DNA of 64,000 bases from Mycolicibacterium alvei. GTDB taxonomy: Bacteria; Actinomycetota; Actinomycetes; Mycobacteriales; Mycobacteriaceae. The translations under genes were made by a program, and so were the position numbers. The DNA is taken from assembly GCF_010727325.1 (NCBI RefSeq), contig NZ_AP022565.1, forward strand, positions 3,224,001 through 3,288,000. The letters are read 5' to 3'. Position 1 is the stretch's first letter; every line of letters starts with the position of its first letter. Below are positions 14,865 to 24,408 of this stretch, piece after piece. The notes beneath the pieces were generated by a model, which made no database searches, was not told the DNA's origin, and saw only the letters and a list, made by a program, of their open reading frames with translations.

Positions 14865-16088
14865 TCAGGCGATGGCGCCCGAGTCCTTGAGTTCCTCGAT
14901 CCGGTCCCAGTCGATGCCGAGTTCCATCAGCACGATCTCGGTGTGCTCGGAGGCTTGAGGCGCCCGGGTGGTCTGCAGCGGTTCGTGGTTGAACTGCACC
15001 GGCCCGCGCACCACCTTGAACGGCTTGCCCCCGTCGGCAGCCTCGACCTCGACGACCATGTCGTTGGCGATCGCCTGCTCATCGGTGTTCAGATCGACCA
15101 GGCTCTGGAACGGCGCCCACTGCCCCTTCATGGTCTTGAGATGCTGACGCCAGTACTCGAACGGCTTGCCGGCGATCGCCTTGGCGATGAGTTCGACGCC
15201 TTCGGAGGCATTCTCGATCAGCGGCAGCACATCGGAGAACCGCGGGTCATCGGCGAGCTCGGGCAGACCGAGATGTTCGAAGGCATCGCGGATGTAGCCG
15301 GTCGGGCTGACGATGCACAGATTGATGGTGCCGCCGTCGGACGTCCGGTAGTTGGCCATGAACGGGTTCACCGAAGTCGCGTCGTCGGGCATCAGCGAGC
15401 GCATCGTCTCACCGGTCTCCATACCCTGGGTGACGCTGGCGCCGGCCGCCCACCACGCCGTGCTCAGCAGCGACACGTCGATCTCGGCGGTTTCCCCGGT
15501 CCGCTCGCGGTGGAACAGTGCGGCCGAGATGCCCCCGGCGATGTTCATCCCGCCGATCGAATCACCGAAGGCCGGAATCCCCTGCGACAGTGCACCGTCG
15601 ATGGCCTCCGGGGTGAGTGCATGGCCGACACCACTGCGGGTCCAGAAGGCGGTGCCGTCGAAGCCGCCGGTATCGCGCTCGGAACCCTTGTCGCCGTATG
15701 CGCTGCCGCGGGCGTAGATGATGTTCGGGTTCACCGCACGGATGTGCTCGACATCGAACTTGTTCTTCTGCCGCTGGGCGGGAAGATAATTGGTCAGGAA
15801 GACATCGGCCGTCTTGGCGATCTCGTACAGCACCTCCTGCCCACCGGGGGTCGAGACGTCGATACCTACGCTGCGCTTGCCGCGGTTGGGGTGCTCGATG
15901 AGCGGATGCCGGTTCGGGTCGAGTTGGAACCCGCCCATGTTGATGAAGCCCCGCTGAGTGTCCCCGCGCACTGGGTGCTCGACTTTGATGACGTCGGCAC
16001 CCCAGTCAGCGAGGATGGCCCCGGCCGCCGGTACGAAAGTGAACTGCGCGACCTCGAGCACTCGCACGCCCTGCATGACCTTGATCAA
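14865..16088 (-). CDS. CaiB/BaiF (family III) CoA transferase
   Basis: Family III CoA transferase of 407 residues that moves CoA between two acids. The N-terminus VLEVAQFTFVPAAGAILADW then GADVIKVEHP, and later NRGKRSVGIDVSTPGG, are typical. The catalytic aspartate is expected near GDSIGGMNIAGGISAALFHRE. The start is a TTG at 16088 with AGGAG 5 bases upstream; an ATG at 16076 is the alternative. A perfect 13-base palindrome lies upstream (16108-16120). Donor and acceptor cannot be told; the neighbourhood suggests degradation of branched or aromatic acids. Confidence 0.88.
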   Translation of the reverse strand: MIKVMQGVRVLEVAQFTFVPAAGAILADWGADVIKVEHPVRGDTQRGFINMGGFQLDPNRHPLIEHPNRGKRSVGIDVSTPGGQEVLYEIAKTADVFLTNYLPAQRQKNKFDVEHIRAVNPNIIYARGSAYGDKGSERDTGGFDGTAFWTRSGVGHALTPEAIDGALSQGIPAFGDSIGGMNIAGGISAALFHRERTGETAEIDVSLLSTAWWAAGASVTQGMETGETMRSLMPDDATSVNPFMANYRTSDGGTINLCIVSPTGYIRDAFEHLGLPELADDPRFSDVLPLIENASEGVELIAKAIAGKPFEYWRQHLKTMKGQWAPFQSLVDLNTDEQAIANDMVVEVEAADGGKPFKVVRGPVQFNHEPLQTTRAPQASEHTEIVLMELGIDWDRIEELKDSGAIA

Positions 16089-16107
16089 CGCGACTCCTGA
16101 CCGTTGG

Positions 16108-16120
16108 ACTTACGGTAAGT
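16108..16120. promoter_or_regulatory. Small perfect palindrome upstream of the CoA transferase gene
   Basis: ACTTAC-G-GTAAGT is a perfect palindrome 20 bases upstream of the TTG start. It is short but centred in the promoter region, so it may be an operator for a regulator not encoded next to it. Confidence 0.35.
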
Positions 16121-16247
16121 GTAGCGAGACCGGCGTGGCACCCCTCCGCTCCCGGCCGGAATGCCACTTCTTCAGAGGTTGCGCACGGAAAAAGTCCCCT
16201 CCCGAACGCTTCCTGACAACCCGGCACGCTCGTAGACTCAATGGGTT

Positions 16248-16625
16248 ATGACGACCCCGTCAAACGCGCATGGCGGATGGGCACAGCGGCCGCTTCCGAT
16301 CGGTGCGCTCGATCACCACCTCAGCCGCCGGCAGGCGCGTCAGATGAGTCGGCGGTTCGCCGGGGTCGGCGTCGGTATCACCTCCGCGCGCCTGCGCGAA
16401 ATATCCTGCGGCGCACCTGCTGCCGACGCCGAGCGGGCCAGTGTCGAATTCGCCATCGTGGCAGATGAACTCATGCACGACGAGCGGCTCGCGAAACTGG
16501 GCCGCGACAAGAAACTCTGCGCGCCGTGGATCGTGATCATCGCCATGGGGCTGATCATGTTCAGCTCACTGCTGTGCCTGGTCGTGCTGATGTTGAGCCT
16601 GATGCAGCACTCGGCGCCGTTCTGA
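16248..16625 (+). CDS. Hypothetical protein with one C-terminal membrane segment
   Basis: Protein of 125 residues. The first 95 are hydrophilic and basic (LSRRQARQMSRRFAG) and the C-terminus has one strong membrane helix (APWIVIIAMGLIMFSSLLCL onward), so it is tail-anchored with its bulk in the cytosol. No family recognised. A -10-like TAGACT lies 9 bases before the ATG, giving a very short leader. It converges on gabD. Confidence 0.6.
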   Translation: MTTPSNAHGGWAQRPLPIGALDHHLSRRQARQMSRRFAGVGVGITSARLREISCGAPAADAERASVEFAIVADELMHDERLAKLGRDKKLCAPWIVIIAMGLIMFSSLLCLVVLMLSLMQHSAPF

Positions 16626-16634
16626 GTCGACCGC

Positions 16635-18089
16635 TCAGTCGAAGGCCACACTGAAGTACTGCGTCTCCTGGAACTCTTCAAGGCCAACCCGTGCGCCTTC
16701 GCGGCCGAGGCCGCTCTGCTTCATCCCGCCGAACGGGGTCGACGGGTCGGACACGACCCCCCGGTTGATGCCGACCATGCCGGCGTCGAAGGATTCGGCG
16801 AGCCGCAGCGCATCCTGTAGCCGTCCGGCGTAAACATATGCGGCCAAACCATATTCGGTGTCGTTGACCCAGCGCAGAAGTTCCTTCTCGTCTTCCCACA
16901 CCACCACCGGAGCGACAGGTCCGAAGATCTCGTCGGCGAGGATCGCGGCGTCCGGGTCAACTCCGGTCAGCAAGGTCGGGGCGACGAACCACCCGTCGGC
17001 CGGCGCGTCGGCTCGGGCGGCGATCACCGCACCGTCGGCCACCGCGGCATCGATCGCCGCGGTGACCCGTTGCGCGGCGCGTTCGCTGACCAGGGGACCG
17101 ATCTCTGACGCCGGATCCGACGCGGGACCCACCCGCAGCGCCGCAACCTCGGCGCCGAAGCCGACGACGAACTCGTCGACCACCGACGCGTGCACATAGA
17201 ACCGGTTGGCCGCGGTGCAGGCCTGACCGCCACCGCGGAACTTGGCGACCATTGCACCGGCGACGGCCGCATCGACGTCGGCGTCGGCGGTCACGACGAA
17301 CGGGGCGTTGCCGCCGAGTTCCATGCTGGCGTTGACGATTCGGTCGGCGGCTTGTTTGAGCAACACCCGGCCGACGCCGGTGGAACCGGTGAAGGACACC
17401 TTGCGCACCCGGTGATCGCTCAACCAGTTCTCGACCACAGCGGCGGCACCGGTGGTGGGCACCATGTTGACCACACCGTCGGGGACGCCCGCGGCCGAGA
17501 GGATTCCGGCAATCGCCAACGCGGTCAGGGGCGTCTCGGCGGCCGGTTTGAGGACCACGGTGCAACCCGCGGCCAGCGCCGGGGCGATCTTGCGGGCCGC
17601 CATCGCAGCCGGGAAATTCCACGGCGTCACCAGTGCGGCGACTCCGACCGGCTTGTGTGTCACCAATGTGCGGGTGCCACCCGCGGGGCCGGCGCCGTAG
17701 GCGCCGTCGGTGCGCACCGCCTCCTCGGAGAACCAGCGGAAGAACTCGGCGGCGTAGCCCACCTCGGCCCGCGCGTCGGCCTGTGATTTGCCGTTCTCCG
17801 CACCGATCAGGGCGACCAATCGTTCGGTGTCGGCGACCATCAGGTCGAACACCCGGCGAAGGATGTCGCTTCGGTGCCGCGGGCTGGTCCGGGCCCAGCC
17901 ACCGAAGGCGCGGTGCGCGGCGTCCACGGCCGCGCGGGCATCGGCCACCGTCCCGTCGGCCACTTCGGCGATGGTCAGGCCGGTCGCCGGGTCGTACACC
18001 TCGAATGTGGTTGCGGCACCGCGGGTCTGTCCGTCGACGAGGATGGCGTGCTTGGCATCCAGTTCGGCGATCGCCTTCTGTGTGTTCAC
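16635..18089 (-). CDS. gabD: Succinate-semialdehyde dehydrogenase
   Basis: NAD(P)-dependent aldehyde dehydrogenase of 484 residues, the second step of GABA breakdown (succinic semialdehyde to succinate). Catalytic Cys291 lies in GGGQACTAANRFYVH, the general base Glu257 in MELGGNAP, and the oxyanion Asn158 in VTPWNFPAAM. The GTG at 18089 has GGAG 5 bases upstream; the open frame continues much further but only as antisense of gabT. It is 23 bases downstream of gabT in one operon, which supports this substrate over other aldehydes. Confidence 0.9.
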   Translation of the reverse strand: MNTQKAIAELDAKHAILVDGQTRGAATTFEVYDPATGLTIAEVADGTVADARAAVDAAHRAFGGWARTSPRHRSDILRRVFDLMVADTERLVALIGAENGKSQADARAEVGYAAEFFRWFSEEAVRTDGAYGAGPAGGTRTLVTHKPVGVAALVTPWNFPAAMAARKIAPALAAGCTVVLKPAAETPLTALAIAGILSAAGVPDGVVNMVPTTGAAAVVENWLSDHRVRKVSFTGSTGVGRVLLKQAADRIVNASMELGGNAPFVVTADADVDAAVAGAMVAKFRGGGQACTAANRFYVHASVVDEFVVGFGAEVAALRVGPASDPASEIGPLVSERAAQRVTAAIDAAVADGAVIAARADAPADGWFVAPTLLTGVDPDAAILADEIFGPVAPVVVWEDEKELLRWVNDTEYGLAAYVYAGRLQDALRLAESFDAGMVGINRGVVSDPSTPFGGMKQSGLGREGARVGLEEFQETQYFSVAFD

Positions 18090-18112
18090 GGCGGCTCCGG
18101 GGATCGCGAAGG

Positions 18113-19459
18113 TCAGCGGGTCTCGGCGAAGATGGCGGCGAGGATGTCCAACCCCTCCTCCAGGAGGTGATCGGGCATCGACAGCGGCGGCAGGAACCGC
18201 AGCACGTTGCCGTAGGTTCCGCAGGTCAGCACCAGCAGACCCTGGGCGGCAGCGGCGGCCGAGACCTGCTTGGTGAGGTCGGCGTCGGGCTCGGTGGTGC
18301 CGGCCTTGACCAGTTCGACGGCGATCATGGCGCCGCGGCCGCGGACGTCGCCGATCCGGGAATCCTGGGCGGCGATCGCGTTGAGACGGCCGGTCATGGT
18401 CTTCTCGATCTCCACGGCGCGGGCCAGCAGTCCGTCCCGCTCGATGGTGTCGATGACGGCGAGCGCCGCGGCGCATGCGATCGGGTTGCCGCCGTAGGTC
18501 CCACCGAGCCCGCCGGCATGCGGCGCGTCCATGATCTCGGCGCGGCCCGTGACCGCCGACAGCGGCAGGCCCCCGGCGATGCCCTTGGCGGTGACGATCA
18601 GGTCGGGCACGACGTCGTCGTGCTCGACGGCGAACATCGCGCCGGTGCGAGCGAAGCCCGACTGCACCTCGTCGGCGACGAACACCGCGCCGGCCTCGGT
18701 GCACCAGTTCTGCAGCGCCTGAAGGAATCCCGGTGCGGGAACGATGAATCCGCCTTCCCCCTGGATGGGCTCGATCACCACGGCGGCGACGTTGTCGGCG
18801 CCCACCTGCTTGTCGATGAGGTCAAGGGCGCGGGCGGCCGCGGCGGCGCCGTCGGTCTCGCCGTCCCGGAACGGGAAGGACGTCGGCACCCGGTACACCT
18901 CACCGGCGAAAGGCCCGAAGCCGTTCTTGTACGGCTGGTTCTTGGCGGTCATCGCCATGGTCAGGTTGGTGCGGCCGTGGTAGGCGTGGTCGAACACCAC
19001 GACGGCCTGCCTGCGCGTATAGGCCCGCGCAATCTTGACGGCGTTCTCGACGGCCTCGGCGCCGGAGTTGAACAGTGCACTGCGCTTGACGTGGTCGCCG
19101 GGAGTGAGTCGGTTGAGCTCCTCGGCAACGCGCACGTAACCCTCGTACGGGGTCAGCATGAAGCAGGTGTGGGTGAACGCGGCGACCTGCTGGGTGACGG
19201 CCTCCACCACGGCGGGGGCACTGTTGCCCACGGTGGTCACCGCGATGCCGGACCCGAAGTCGATGAGCTGGTTGCCGTCGGCGTCGACGAGGATTCCGCC
19301 GCCCGCGGCCACCACGTACACGGGCAGCGTGGTCCCGATGCCGCCGGCGACCGCAGCGGTTTTCCGTGCCTGCATGTCCTGGGAGACCGGGCCCGGAATG
19401 GCGGTGACGAGCCGGCGTTCCTGGGTGACGGCCGCACCCGCGATCTCGGCGATGGTCAC
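18113..19459 (-). CDS. gabT: 4-aminobutyrate aminotransferase
   Basis: Class III PLP-dependent transaminase, 448 residues, converting GABA and 2-oxoglutarate to succinic semialdehyde and glutamate. The PLP lysine is Lys292 in IVTAKGIAGGLPL, Asp263 in VADEVQSGF contacts the pyridine nitrogen, and NSGAEAVENAVKIAR is the phosphate-binding segment. The GTG at 19459 has AGGAGG 4 bases upstream. It is first in the gabT-gabD operon and divergent from the PucR regulator. Confidence 0.92.
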   Translation of the reverse strand: MTIAEIAGAAVTQERRLVTAIPGPVSQDMQARKTAAVAGGIGTTLPVYVVAAGGGILVDADGNQLIDFGSGIAVTTVGNSAPAVVEAVTQQVAAFTHTCFMLTPYEGYVRVAEELNRLTPGDHVKRSALFNSGAEAVENAVKIARAYTRRQAVVVFDHAYHGRTNLTMAMTAKNQPYKNGFGPFAGEVYRVPTSFPFRDGETDGAAAAARALDLIDKQVGADNVAAVVIEPIQGEGGFIVPAPGFLQALQNWCTEAGAVFVADEVQSGFARTGAMFAVEHDDVVPDLIVTAKGIAGGLPLSAVTGRAEIMDAPHAGGLGGTYGGNPIACAAALAVIDTIERDGLLARAVEIEKTMTGRLNAIAAQDSRIGDVRGRGAMIAVELVKAGTTEPDADLTKQVSAAAAAQGLLVLTCGTYGNVLRFLPPLSMPDHLLEEGLDILAAIFAETR

Positions 19460-19570
19460 GTTTCCTCCTGCTGCTGGCGGATGTTTGTCCTCACGCTAGG
19501 CAGCGGGCGGCACCGGCGGCAGGTCGGAAATGCACATTTGAGTACTCGACTATTGTGCAACACTGACAGT

Positions 19571-21049
19571 GTGGTCCTGGTCGGCGATCTCCTCGATGAG
19601 CGTGTTCTCGGGCTGCGCGCCATCCAGATCTGTCGTCCCGACGCACCGGTCCGCTGGGTGGCCACGAGTGAGCTCGCCGACCCGGGGCCGTTCCTCGAGG
19701 GCAGCGAGATCCTGCTGACCACCGGGCTGGAGACCGGCGACTGGGACGACCAGTGGGATGGCTACGTGCGCCGACTCGGCGACGCCGGCGTGGCGGCGGT
19801 GGGATTCGCCGTCGGACTCACCCACGCCGAAACGCCCGCCGAACTGGCCGTCGCCTGCCGACGACACCAGGTGAATCTTTTCGAGGTGCCGCGCCCGACC
19901 ACGTTCGTCGCGATCAGCCGCTACGTCGCACACCTGCTGGAGGAGCAGGAGTCCACCGCCACGCGCGAGTCGCTCAAGACGCAGCGCAAGCTCATCTCGG
20001 CCGCGGCCAAAGCGGATCCTGCCGTTGCGGTCATCACCGCCCTGGCCACTGCGCTCGACGGGGCGGCCTGCCTGATGAATCCCGACGGCCGCGTCGTTAC
20101 CGGCCCGGTCGGCACCCGCCGCTCCGAGTTTCCATTCGATGACGTGGCCGACGACGTCAAGAAGCTCGGGGCACACGGCTTGCGTTCGGCTGCGGCACAG
20201 TCCAATCCGACGACCTCGGTGTCGGTGCACCCCATCGGGCTGAGCGGGCGAGCATCGGCCTATCTGGCCGCCTTGATGCCGGCTCGGGCGTCGGAGAACC
20301 AGCGCCAGGCCGTGACGACTGCGGTGGCCCTGCTGGGGCTCATCGACGAACAGGACCGCAGCCGCGCCGCCACCCGACGGCACCTGCACAGCCGGGCTCT
20401 TGAGCTTCTCGCCGAAAGCGATCTCCGCACAGCACAATTGGTGTTAGAGGTGGACCAGGCAACGATTGAGCTGCCCAAGCACATCCGCTTCCTCCGCGGC
20501 GTCGGAGACGAATCCGCCATCGAGAACGCGGTAGCGGCTCTCGAGCGGCGCGGCATCCTCGCCGGGGTCTACGCCGGTGAACTGTGCGCGGTCACCGAGC
20601 CGTCCCGCGCCGCCGCGACCGGTTCCCGGTTGGCCGAAGGCGGACTGCTCGTCGGCGTCGGAAATTCAGTCGTCCCCGGTGACGGCCAGACCGGCTACCA
20701 GACCGCCGGCCTGGCGCTGGGCCAGGCCACCGACGGATCCGGCGCGGTGGTGTGGGACCGGGTGATCGACAATGGTCCGCTCGGTCTGATCGACCCCGAG
20801 AAGGCCACCGCCTTCGCCGAATCCTGGTTGCGTGGGCTCGATTCCGAGCAGCTGGAAACTCTGCGTTGTTTCCTGCGCCACCACGGATCCCGACTCAAGG
20901 TCGCCGAAGAACTCGGTCTGCACCGTAATACGGTGCGCAATCGTCTCGCAGCCATCGAAGCGGCACTGCCGGGGAAGCTCGACGATCCGCAGACCCGGGT
21001 GAGCGCCTGGATCGCCCTACAATCGGTCCCCGAAAACCTCAGGCCTTGA
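19571..21049 (+). CDS. PucR family regulator of the GABA operon
   Basis: Regulator of 492 residues. The N-terminal PucR domain begins VVLVGDLLDERVLGLRAI and has the typical SELADPGPFLEGSEILLTTG. The C-terminal helix-turn-helix is LRCFLRHHGSRLKVAEELGL followed by HRNTVRNRLAAIE. Such proteins usually activate an adjacent catabolic operon in response to its substrate. I chose GTG 19571 because the conserved domain starts there; the longer open frame upstream is antisense of gabT. The arms TGCACA and TGTGCA, 17 bases apart in the shared promoter (19540-19560), are a possible binding site. Its last 11 bases overlap the end of the convergent thioesterase gene. Confidence 0.85.
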   Translation: MVLVGDLLDERVLGLRAIQICRPDAPVRWVATSELADPGPFLEGSEILLTTGLETGDWDDQWDGYVRRLGDAGVAAVGFAVGLTHAETPAELAVACRRHQVNLFEVPRPTTFVAISRYVAHLLEEQESTATRESLKTQRKLISAAAKADPAVAVITALATALDGAACLMNPDGRVVTGPVGTRRSEFPFDDVADDVKKLGAHGLRSAAAQSNPTTSVSVHPIGLSGRASAYLAALMPARASENQRQAVTTAVALLGLIDEQDRSRAATRRHLHSRALELLAESDLRTAQLVLEVDQATIELPKHIRFLRGVGDESAIENAVAALERRGILAGVYAGELCAVTEPSRAAATGSRLAEGGLLVGVGNSVVPGDGQTGYQTAGLALGQATDGSGAVVWDRVIDNGPLGLIDPEKATAFAESWLRGLDSEQLETLRCFLRHHGSRLKVAEELGLHRNTVRNRLAAIEAALPGKLDDPQTRVSAWIALQSVPENLRP

Positions 21050-21845
21050 AGTACACAAACTGGTGGCTGGTGGACAGCAGGGTGCCGGTGCGGCCGAACA
21101 ACTGCGCAGTCTGGTCGAAGTAGCCGCCGGAGAACTTGTGCGCCCGCGCTGTTCCCAGCACATAGTCGTCCCCCTGCGCGGCAAGCTGCTCGTCGTCGGC
21201 GTGGAAGTACACCGTGATCGATACCGTCCCGGCCGGCACGAACTGGCCGTGGCGCAGGAACACGCGCGGATAGAAGATGTCGCTCACCGCAGCCAGCGCT
21301 ACGAAATCCATTGGCCTGGAAGGATTATTGCGTACCCACAGGCTGGTGGTGGAACTCGGCGATGCGGTGGGCTCATCACCGGCGTCGGGCATCCCCCCGT
21401 CGACGAATCGCATGTCGTAGTTGTCGAACCACGCCACGCCGAACGGCGGCGCCGACGGCTCGATTCCCTCGGGCGCCGGGGCCTGCGGTGCGGTGATCTC
21501 GGTGTCCGACCAGCCTTCGCGACGTAGCCCGAATACCGCGGTGGCGGTGGTCTTGACCTCGCCGTCCTGGCTGAGTTCGACGATCCAGTGCTGATTGGAC
21601 CGGTTGGTCCTGACCACCCGCGTCACGATGTCGAACGCGCCGTCGGCGATGGGCGCCACGTAGTTCACGGTCAGGGCAATCGGCTGACCGTGCCGTTGTG
21701 GGTGCAACTCGACCGCCCGGACCATGACGGCCGCGGTGATGCCGCCGAACGGGCCGACCATGTTGGCCCATTCCGGGATCGTCCGCCCGCACCACCGGTC
21801 ATCACCGGACCGTTCGAGCTCCAGGGCCTTGTCCAACGGGTGCAC
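21039..21845 (-). CDS. Acyl-CoA thioesterase-like protein (double hotdog)
   Basis: Protein of 268 residues with two hotdog-fold halves, as in TesB-like thioesterases. The first half has PEWANMVGPFGGITAAVMV then ALTVNYVAPI, and the second DFVALAAVSDIFYPRVF and VSITVYFHAD. It should hydrolyse an acyl-CoA. The GTG at 21845 is the only good start (MHPLDKALEL). A palindrome at 21924-21940 with a TTGACG inside lies upstream and is likely its operator. It converges with and overlaps pucR. Confidence 0.8.
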   Translation of the reverse strand: MHPLDKALELERSGDDRWCGRTIPEWANMVGPFGGITAAVMVRAVELHPQRHGQPIALTVNYVAPIADGAFDIVTRVVRTNRSNQHWIVELSQDGEVKTTATAVFGLRREGWSDTEITAPQAPAPEGIEPSAPPFGVAWFDNYDMRFVDGGMPDAGDEPTASPSSTTSLWVRNNPSRPMDFVALAAVSDIFYPRVFLRHGQFVPAGTVSITVYFHADDEQLAAQGDDYVLGTARAHKFSGGYFDQTAQLFGRTGTLLSTSHQFVYFKA

Positions 21846-21923
21846 CCGACCACATTACCCAGTGCGCCGTGCGTGGCTCGGCCCGCCGATGCCCTGCCGA
21901 CCGCACTATCTGAAGGGGAACAT

Positions 21924-21940
21924 CGTCAAAAGATTTGACG
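21924..21940. promoter_or_regulatory. Palindrome upstream of the thioesterase gene
   Basis: CGTCAAA-AGA-TTTGACG has perfect 7-base arms. Read toward the thioesterase, the right arm supplies a TTGACG -35-like element, so a bound repressor would block that promoter. No regulator gene is immediately adjacent. Confidence 0.5.
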
Positions 21941-21976
21941 GCGGCCTGGTCAGGTATGGCCCGGGAGACCCAAGGA

Positions 21977-23143
21977 TCAGCCCGTTCGCTTCGCTGCGGG
22001 CGGCGAGTAGTTCGGCCGGCCCAGCCCCAGCGCCTGCTGGGCGATCATGTTGCGGAACACCTCGAGAGTTCCGCCGTAGATGCCAGTCGGGCCGGCCAAC
22101 CGGAAGATGTACTCGGCGCCGCCGTCGTCGGCCGCCCCGGTCGCGCCGACCGGCAACGCACCGGCCGATCCGAGGAGGTCCATCAGGTCCGGGGACACGT
22201 CGCGCATGGTCTGGGCGATCGCGACGCGGCCGTACATGTCGGGACTGCTCAGGGCGGCCTCCAACCGGGCGACGCCCCGGCCCAACCGGTAGCGCGACGC
22301 CGCGTCATCGGGGGCGACGGCCGCGACGTGGTCCACCGCCTCGGCCATCAAGTTGATGTGCTCGGTCATGGTGGCGAGCTTCTGCAGACCGCGGGTCTCG
22401 CGTTCGAAGGTGCCGTGTTCGAGTTCGAGCGCGCCGCGCAGGACGGTCCAGCCGCCGTTCACCTCACCGACGCGGTACCGGTCACTGACCCGGACATCGC
22501 TGTAATAGGTGATGTTGGTGCGGTCCCCGTCGACGGTACGGATCGGCTGGATCTCCACACCCTCAGATCCCAGCGGCACCAGGAACATCGTCAGGCTCTT
22601 GTGCTTGGCCGCGGCCGGGTCGGTGTTGGTCAGCAGGAACACATACTGGGCGTTGTGTGCATTCGAGGTGAACATCTTGGAGCCATTAACAATCCAGCTG
22701 TCCCCGTCCCGTACCGCACGGGTCTTGCAGGTCGCGACATCGGACCCGCCCTCGGGTTCGGTGTAGCCCAGGCACAGCCGCAGCCGCCCGTCCAGGACGC
22801 CGGGCAGCACCTCGTCGAGGAGTTCGGCCGAGGCGAACTTCTCCACGGTGTGGGCGACCATCGCGGTCGTTCCCCAGTGGAACCAGGGGGTGTGCGCGCG
22901 GCCGATCTCCAGTTCCCAGATGCGGCGCCGGACCGCGCTGAAACCGCCGTCGGCCTCGGCCCGGTAGTCGCCGGCCAGATAGCCGGCCTCGCCCAGCGCC
23001 AGATGCACTGCCTCGTCGAAGTTCTCGCCGGTCTCCCGGTCACGCTCGATCACCTCGTCGGTGACGACGCGGGCTAGGAAGGCGCGCAGCTCGTCACGGA
23101 AGACCGCGTCTTCCTCGGAGAGCTCGACATGGGAGAAGTCCAT
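21977..23143 (-). CDS. Acyl-CoA dehydrogenase
   Basis: ACAD family flavoenzyme of 388 residues. The flavin-contact segment is CLGYTEPEGGSDVATCKTRA and the C-terminus GPTGIYGGTLEVFRNMIAQQ is the typical end. In the second, the loop that in many members carries the catalytic Glu reads IYGGTLE, so the base is not at the classical site, as in several mycobacterial FadE proteins. Its ATG overlaps the MFS stop by one base (TGATG), so the two are coupled. The transported compound may be the precursor of its substrate. Confidence 0.85.
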   Translation of the reverse strand: MDFSHVELSEEDAVFRDELRAFLARVVTDEVIERDRETGENFDEAVHLALGEAGYLAGDYRAEADGGFSAVRRRIWELEIGRAHTPWFHWGTTAMVAHTVEKFASAELLDEVLPGVLDGRLRLCLGYTEPEGGSDVATCKTRAVRDGDSWIVNGSKMFTSNAHNAQYVFLLTNTDPAAAKHKSLTMFLVPLGSEGVEIQPIRTVDGDRTNITYYSDVRVSDRYRVGEVNGGWTVLRGALELEHGTFERETRGLQKLATMTEHINLMAEAVDHVAAVAPDDAASRYRLGRGVARLEAALSSPDMYGRVAIAQTMRDVSPDLMDLLGSAGALPVGATGAADDGGAEYIFRLAGPTGIYGGTLEVFRNMIAQQALGLGRPNYSPPAAKRTG

Positions 23144-24408
23144 CAGGACACCGTGACATTTTCACCGTCATTTGTAAATACGACCTGTTGATGTCGCAGC
23201 AGCAGCAGAAGCGCGCCTCCGATGAACGCGGCGATGCCGACCAGGACCAGAAACCCGTCGAAGCTGTTGGTGGCGGCCAACATACGACTCAGCACCACGG
23301 CACCCAGCGCCGACGAGACACCGATGACCGCGGACAGGATGCTGAGCACCGTGCTGTAGACACCGAGATCGAAATGGCGTGCCACCAGATAGGCGATCAC
23401 GTCCCCCTCGGCTCCCCAGGCCGCGCCCAGACAGCAGACGGCCACGGCGAGGACGCCGAGGCCGTCCCACGGCGACGCGATGAGCAGGCAGCCGAGACCA
23501 GGCAGTGCCATCGCCACCGCGGCAACCGCCTGCGCGGGCAGCCGATCGAGCGCTACGCCGCAGACGAAGCGACCGATGATGACGGCGGTCGCGAACACCG
23601 TGATGAGCACCGCGACGTCGTCGCCGGCCCCGGCGTCGCCGAGCATGATCCCGAGTTGGGTGGTGGTCACCGAGTGGTACAGATTGCACAGCAGCACACC
23701 CGCCAACAGAATCCAGAAGACCCGACTGCCGCCGATGGCGCGGTAATCCCTGCCGGCCTTGCGTTCGCCCACGACCGACACGGCGTCACCGTTGCGCCTG
23801 GGTACGAGCATCAGGGCGATGAGGCCGACGACCGCGATGGTGACGGCGATTGCCACACACCCGGACCGCCATCCATACGCGCGGTTGACGGCATCGACCA
23901 CCGGCGCGCCGATCGCGCCCAACAGGGGCGGGCCCGAGATCGCGATGGCCAGGGCCAGACCCCGGGCCGCCCGGAAACGCGTCGCGACCAGTCGGCTGTA
24001 GATCGCCGGCGTCGTGGTCACCCCGAGCGCGATGAGGACGATGTTGATCGCGAAGTACTGCCAGATGGGGCCGGACATCATCGCGTACGCGATCCAGCAC
24101 GCGGGCAGTCCGACGACGCCGATGGCGGCGATCCGGCGCACCCCGAACAGGTCGGCGAGACGCCCGTAGAACGGTAGGAATACGAACGTGAGCAAGGTGA
24201 TCGCACCGGTCAGCGCGAAGTCCGAACGACTCCACCCGAATGCCGCCAGGAACTGCGGCCCCATCACCGCGTTCGTGTAGGCGCTCAGGCTCAAACCCGC
24301 ACTGAGGCCTGCGGTCGCGGCGGCCAACGGTTGCCAGTTGGTCCGGAACTCGCCGAAGTACGTCATAGTGCTGTCAGTTGTACAGCCGGATGCCGCGCCG
24401 GCAGTCAC
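23143..24408 (-). CDS. Major facilitator superfamily transporter
   Basis: Membrane transporter of 421 residues with about 12 predicted helices. FYGRLADLFGVRRIAAIG is the loop 2-3 signature of the superfamily, and the layout resembles monocarboxylate/oxalate-formate type carriers. I take the GTG at 24408 because it overlaps the stop of the upstream reading frame (GTGA); an ATG at 24366 is possible, but neither has a clear ribosome site. The substrate is probably an organic acid that feeds the coupled acyl-CoA dehydrogenase. Confidence 0.8.
   Translation of the reverse strand: MTAGAASGCTTDSTMTYFGEFRTNWQPLAAATAGLSAGLSLSAYTNAVMGPQFLAAFGWSRSDFALTGAITLLTFVFLPFYGRLADLFGVRRIAAIGVVGLPACWIAYAMMSGPIWQYFAINIVLIALGVTTTPAIYSRLVATRFRAARGLALAIAISGPPLLGAIGAPVVDAVNRAYGWRSGCVAIAVTIAVVGLIALMLVPRRNGDAVSVVGERKAGRDYRAIGGSRVFWILLAGVLLCNLYHSVTTTQLGIMLGDAGAGDDVAVLITVFATAVIIGRFVCGVALDRLPAQAVAAVAMALPGLGCLLIASPWDGLGVLAVAVCCLGAAWGAEGDVIAYLVARHFDLGVYSTVLSILSAVIGVSSALGAVVLSRMLAATNSFDGFLVLVGIAAFIGGALLLLLRHQQVVFTNDGENVTVS

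Noticed and set aside
16622..16641. Short stem between the membrane protein gene and gabD
   Set aside because: CTGAG/CTCAG arms are only 5 bases with no T-run, too weak to call a terminator.
17633..19570. Long plus-strand open frame before the PucR gene
   Set aside because: It is antisense of gabD and gabT and gives a low-complexity Arg/His-rich product; the conserved PucR domain begins at 19571.
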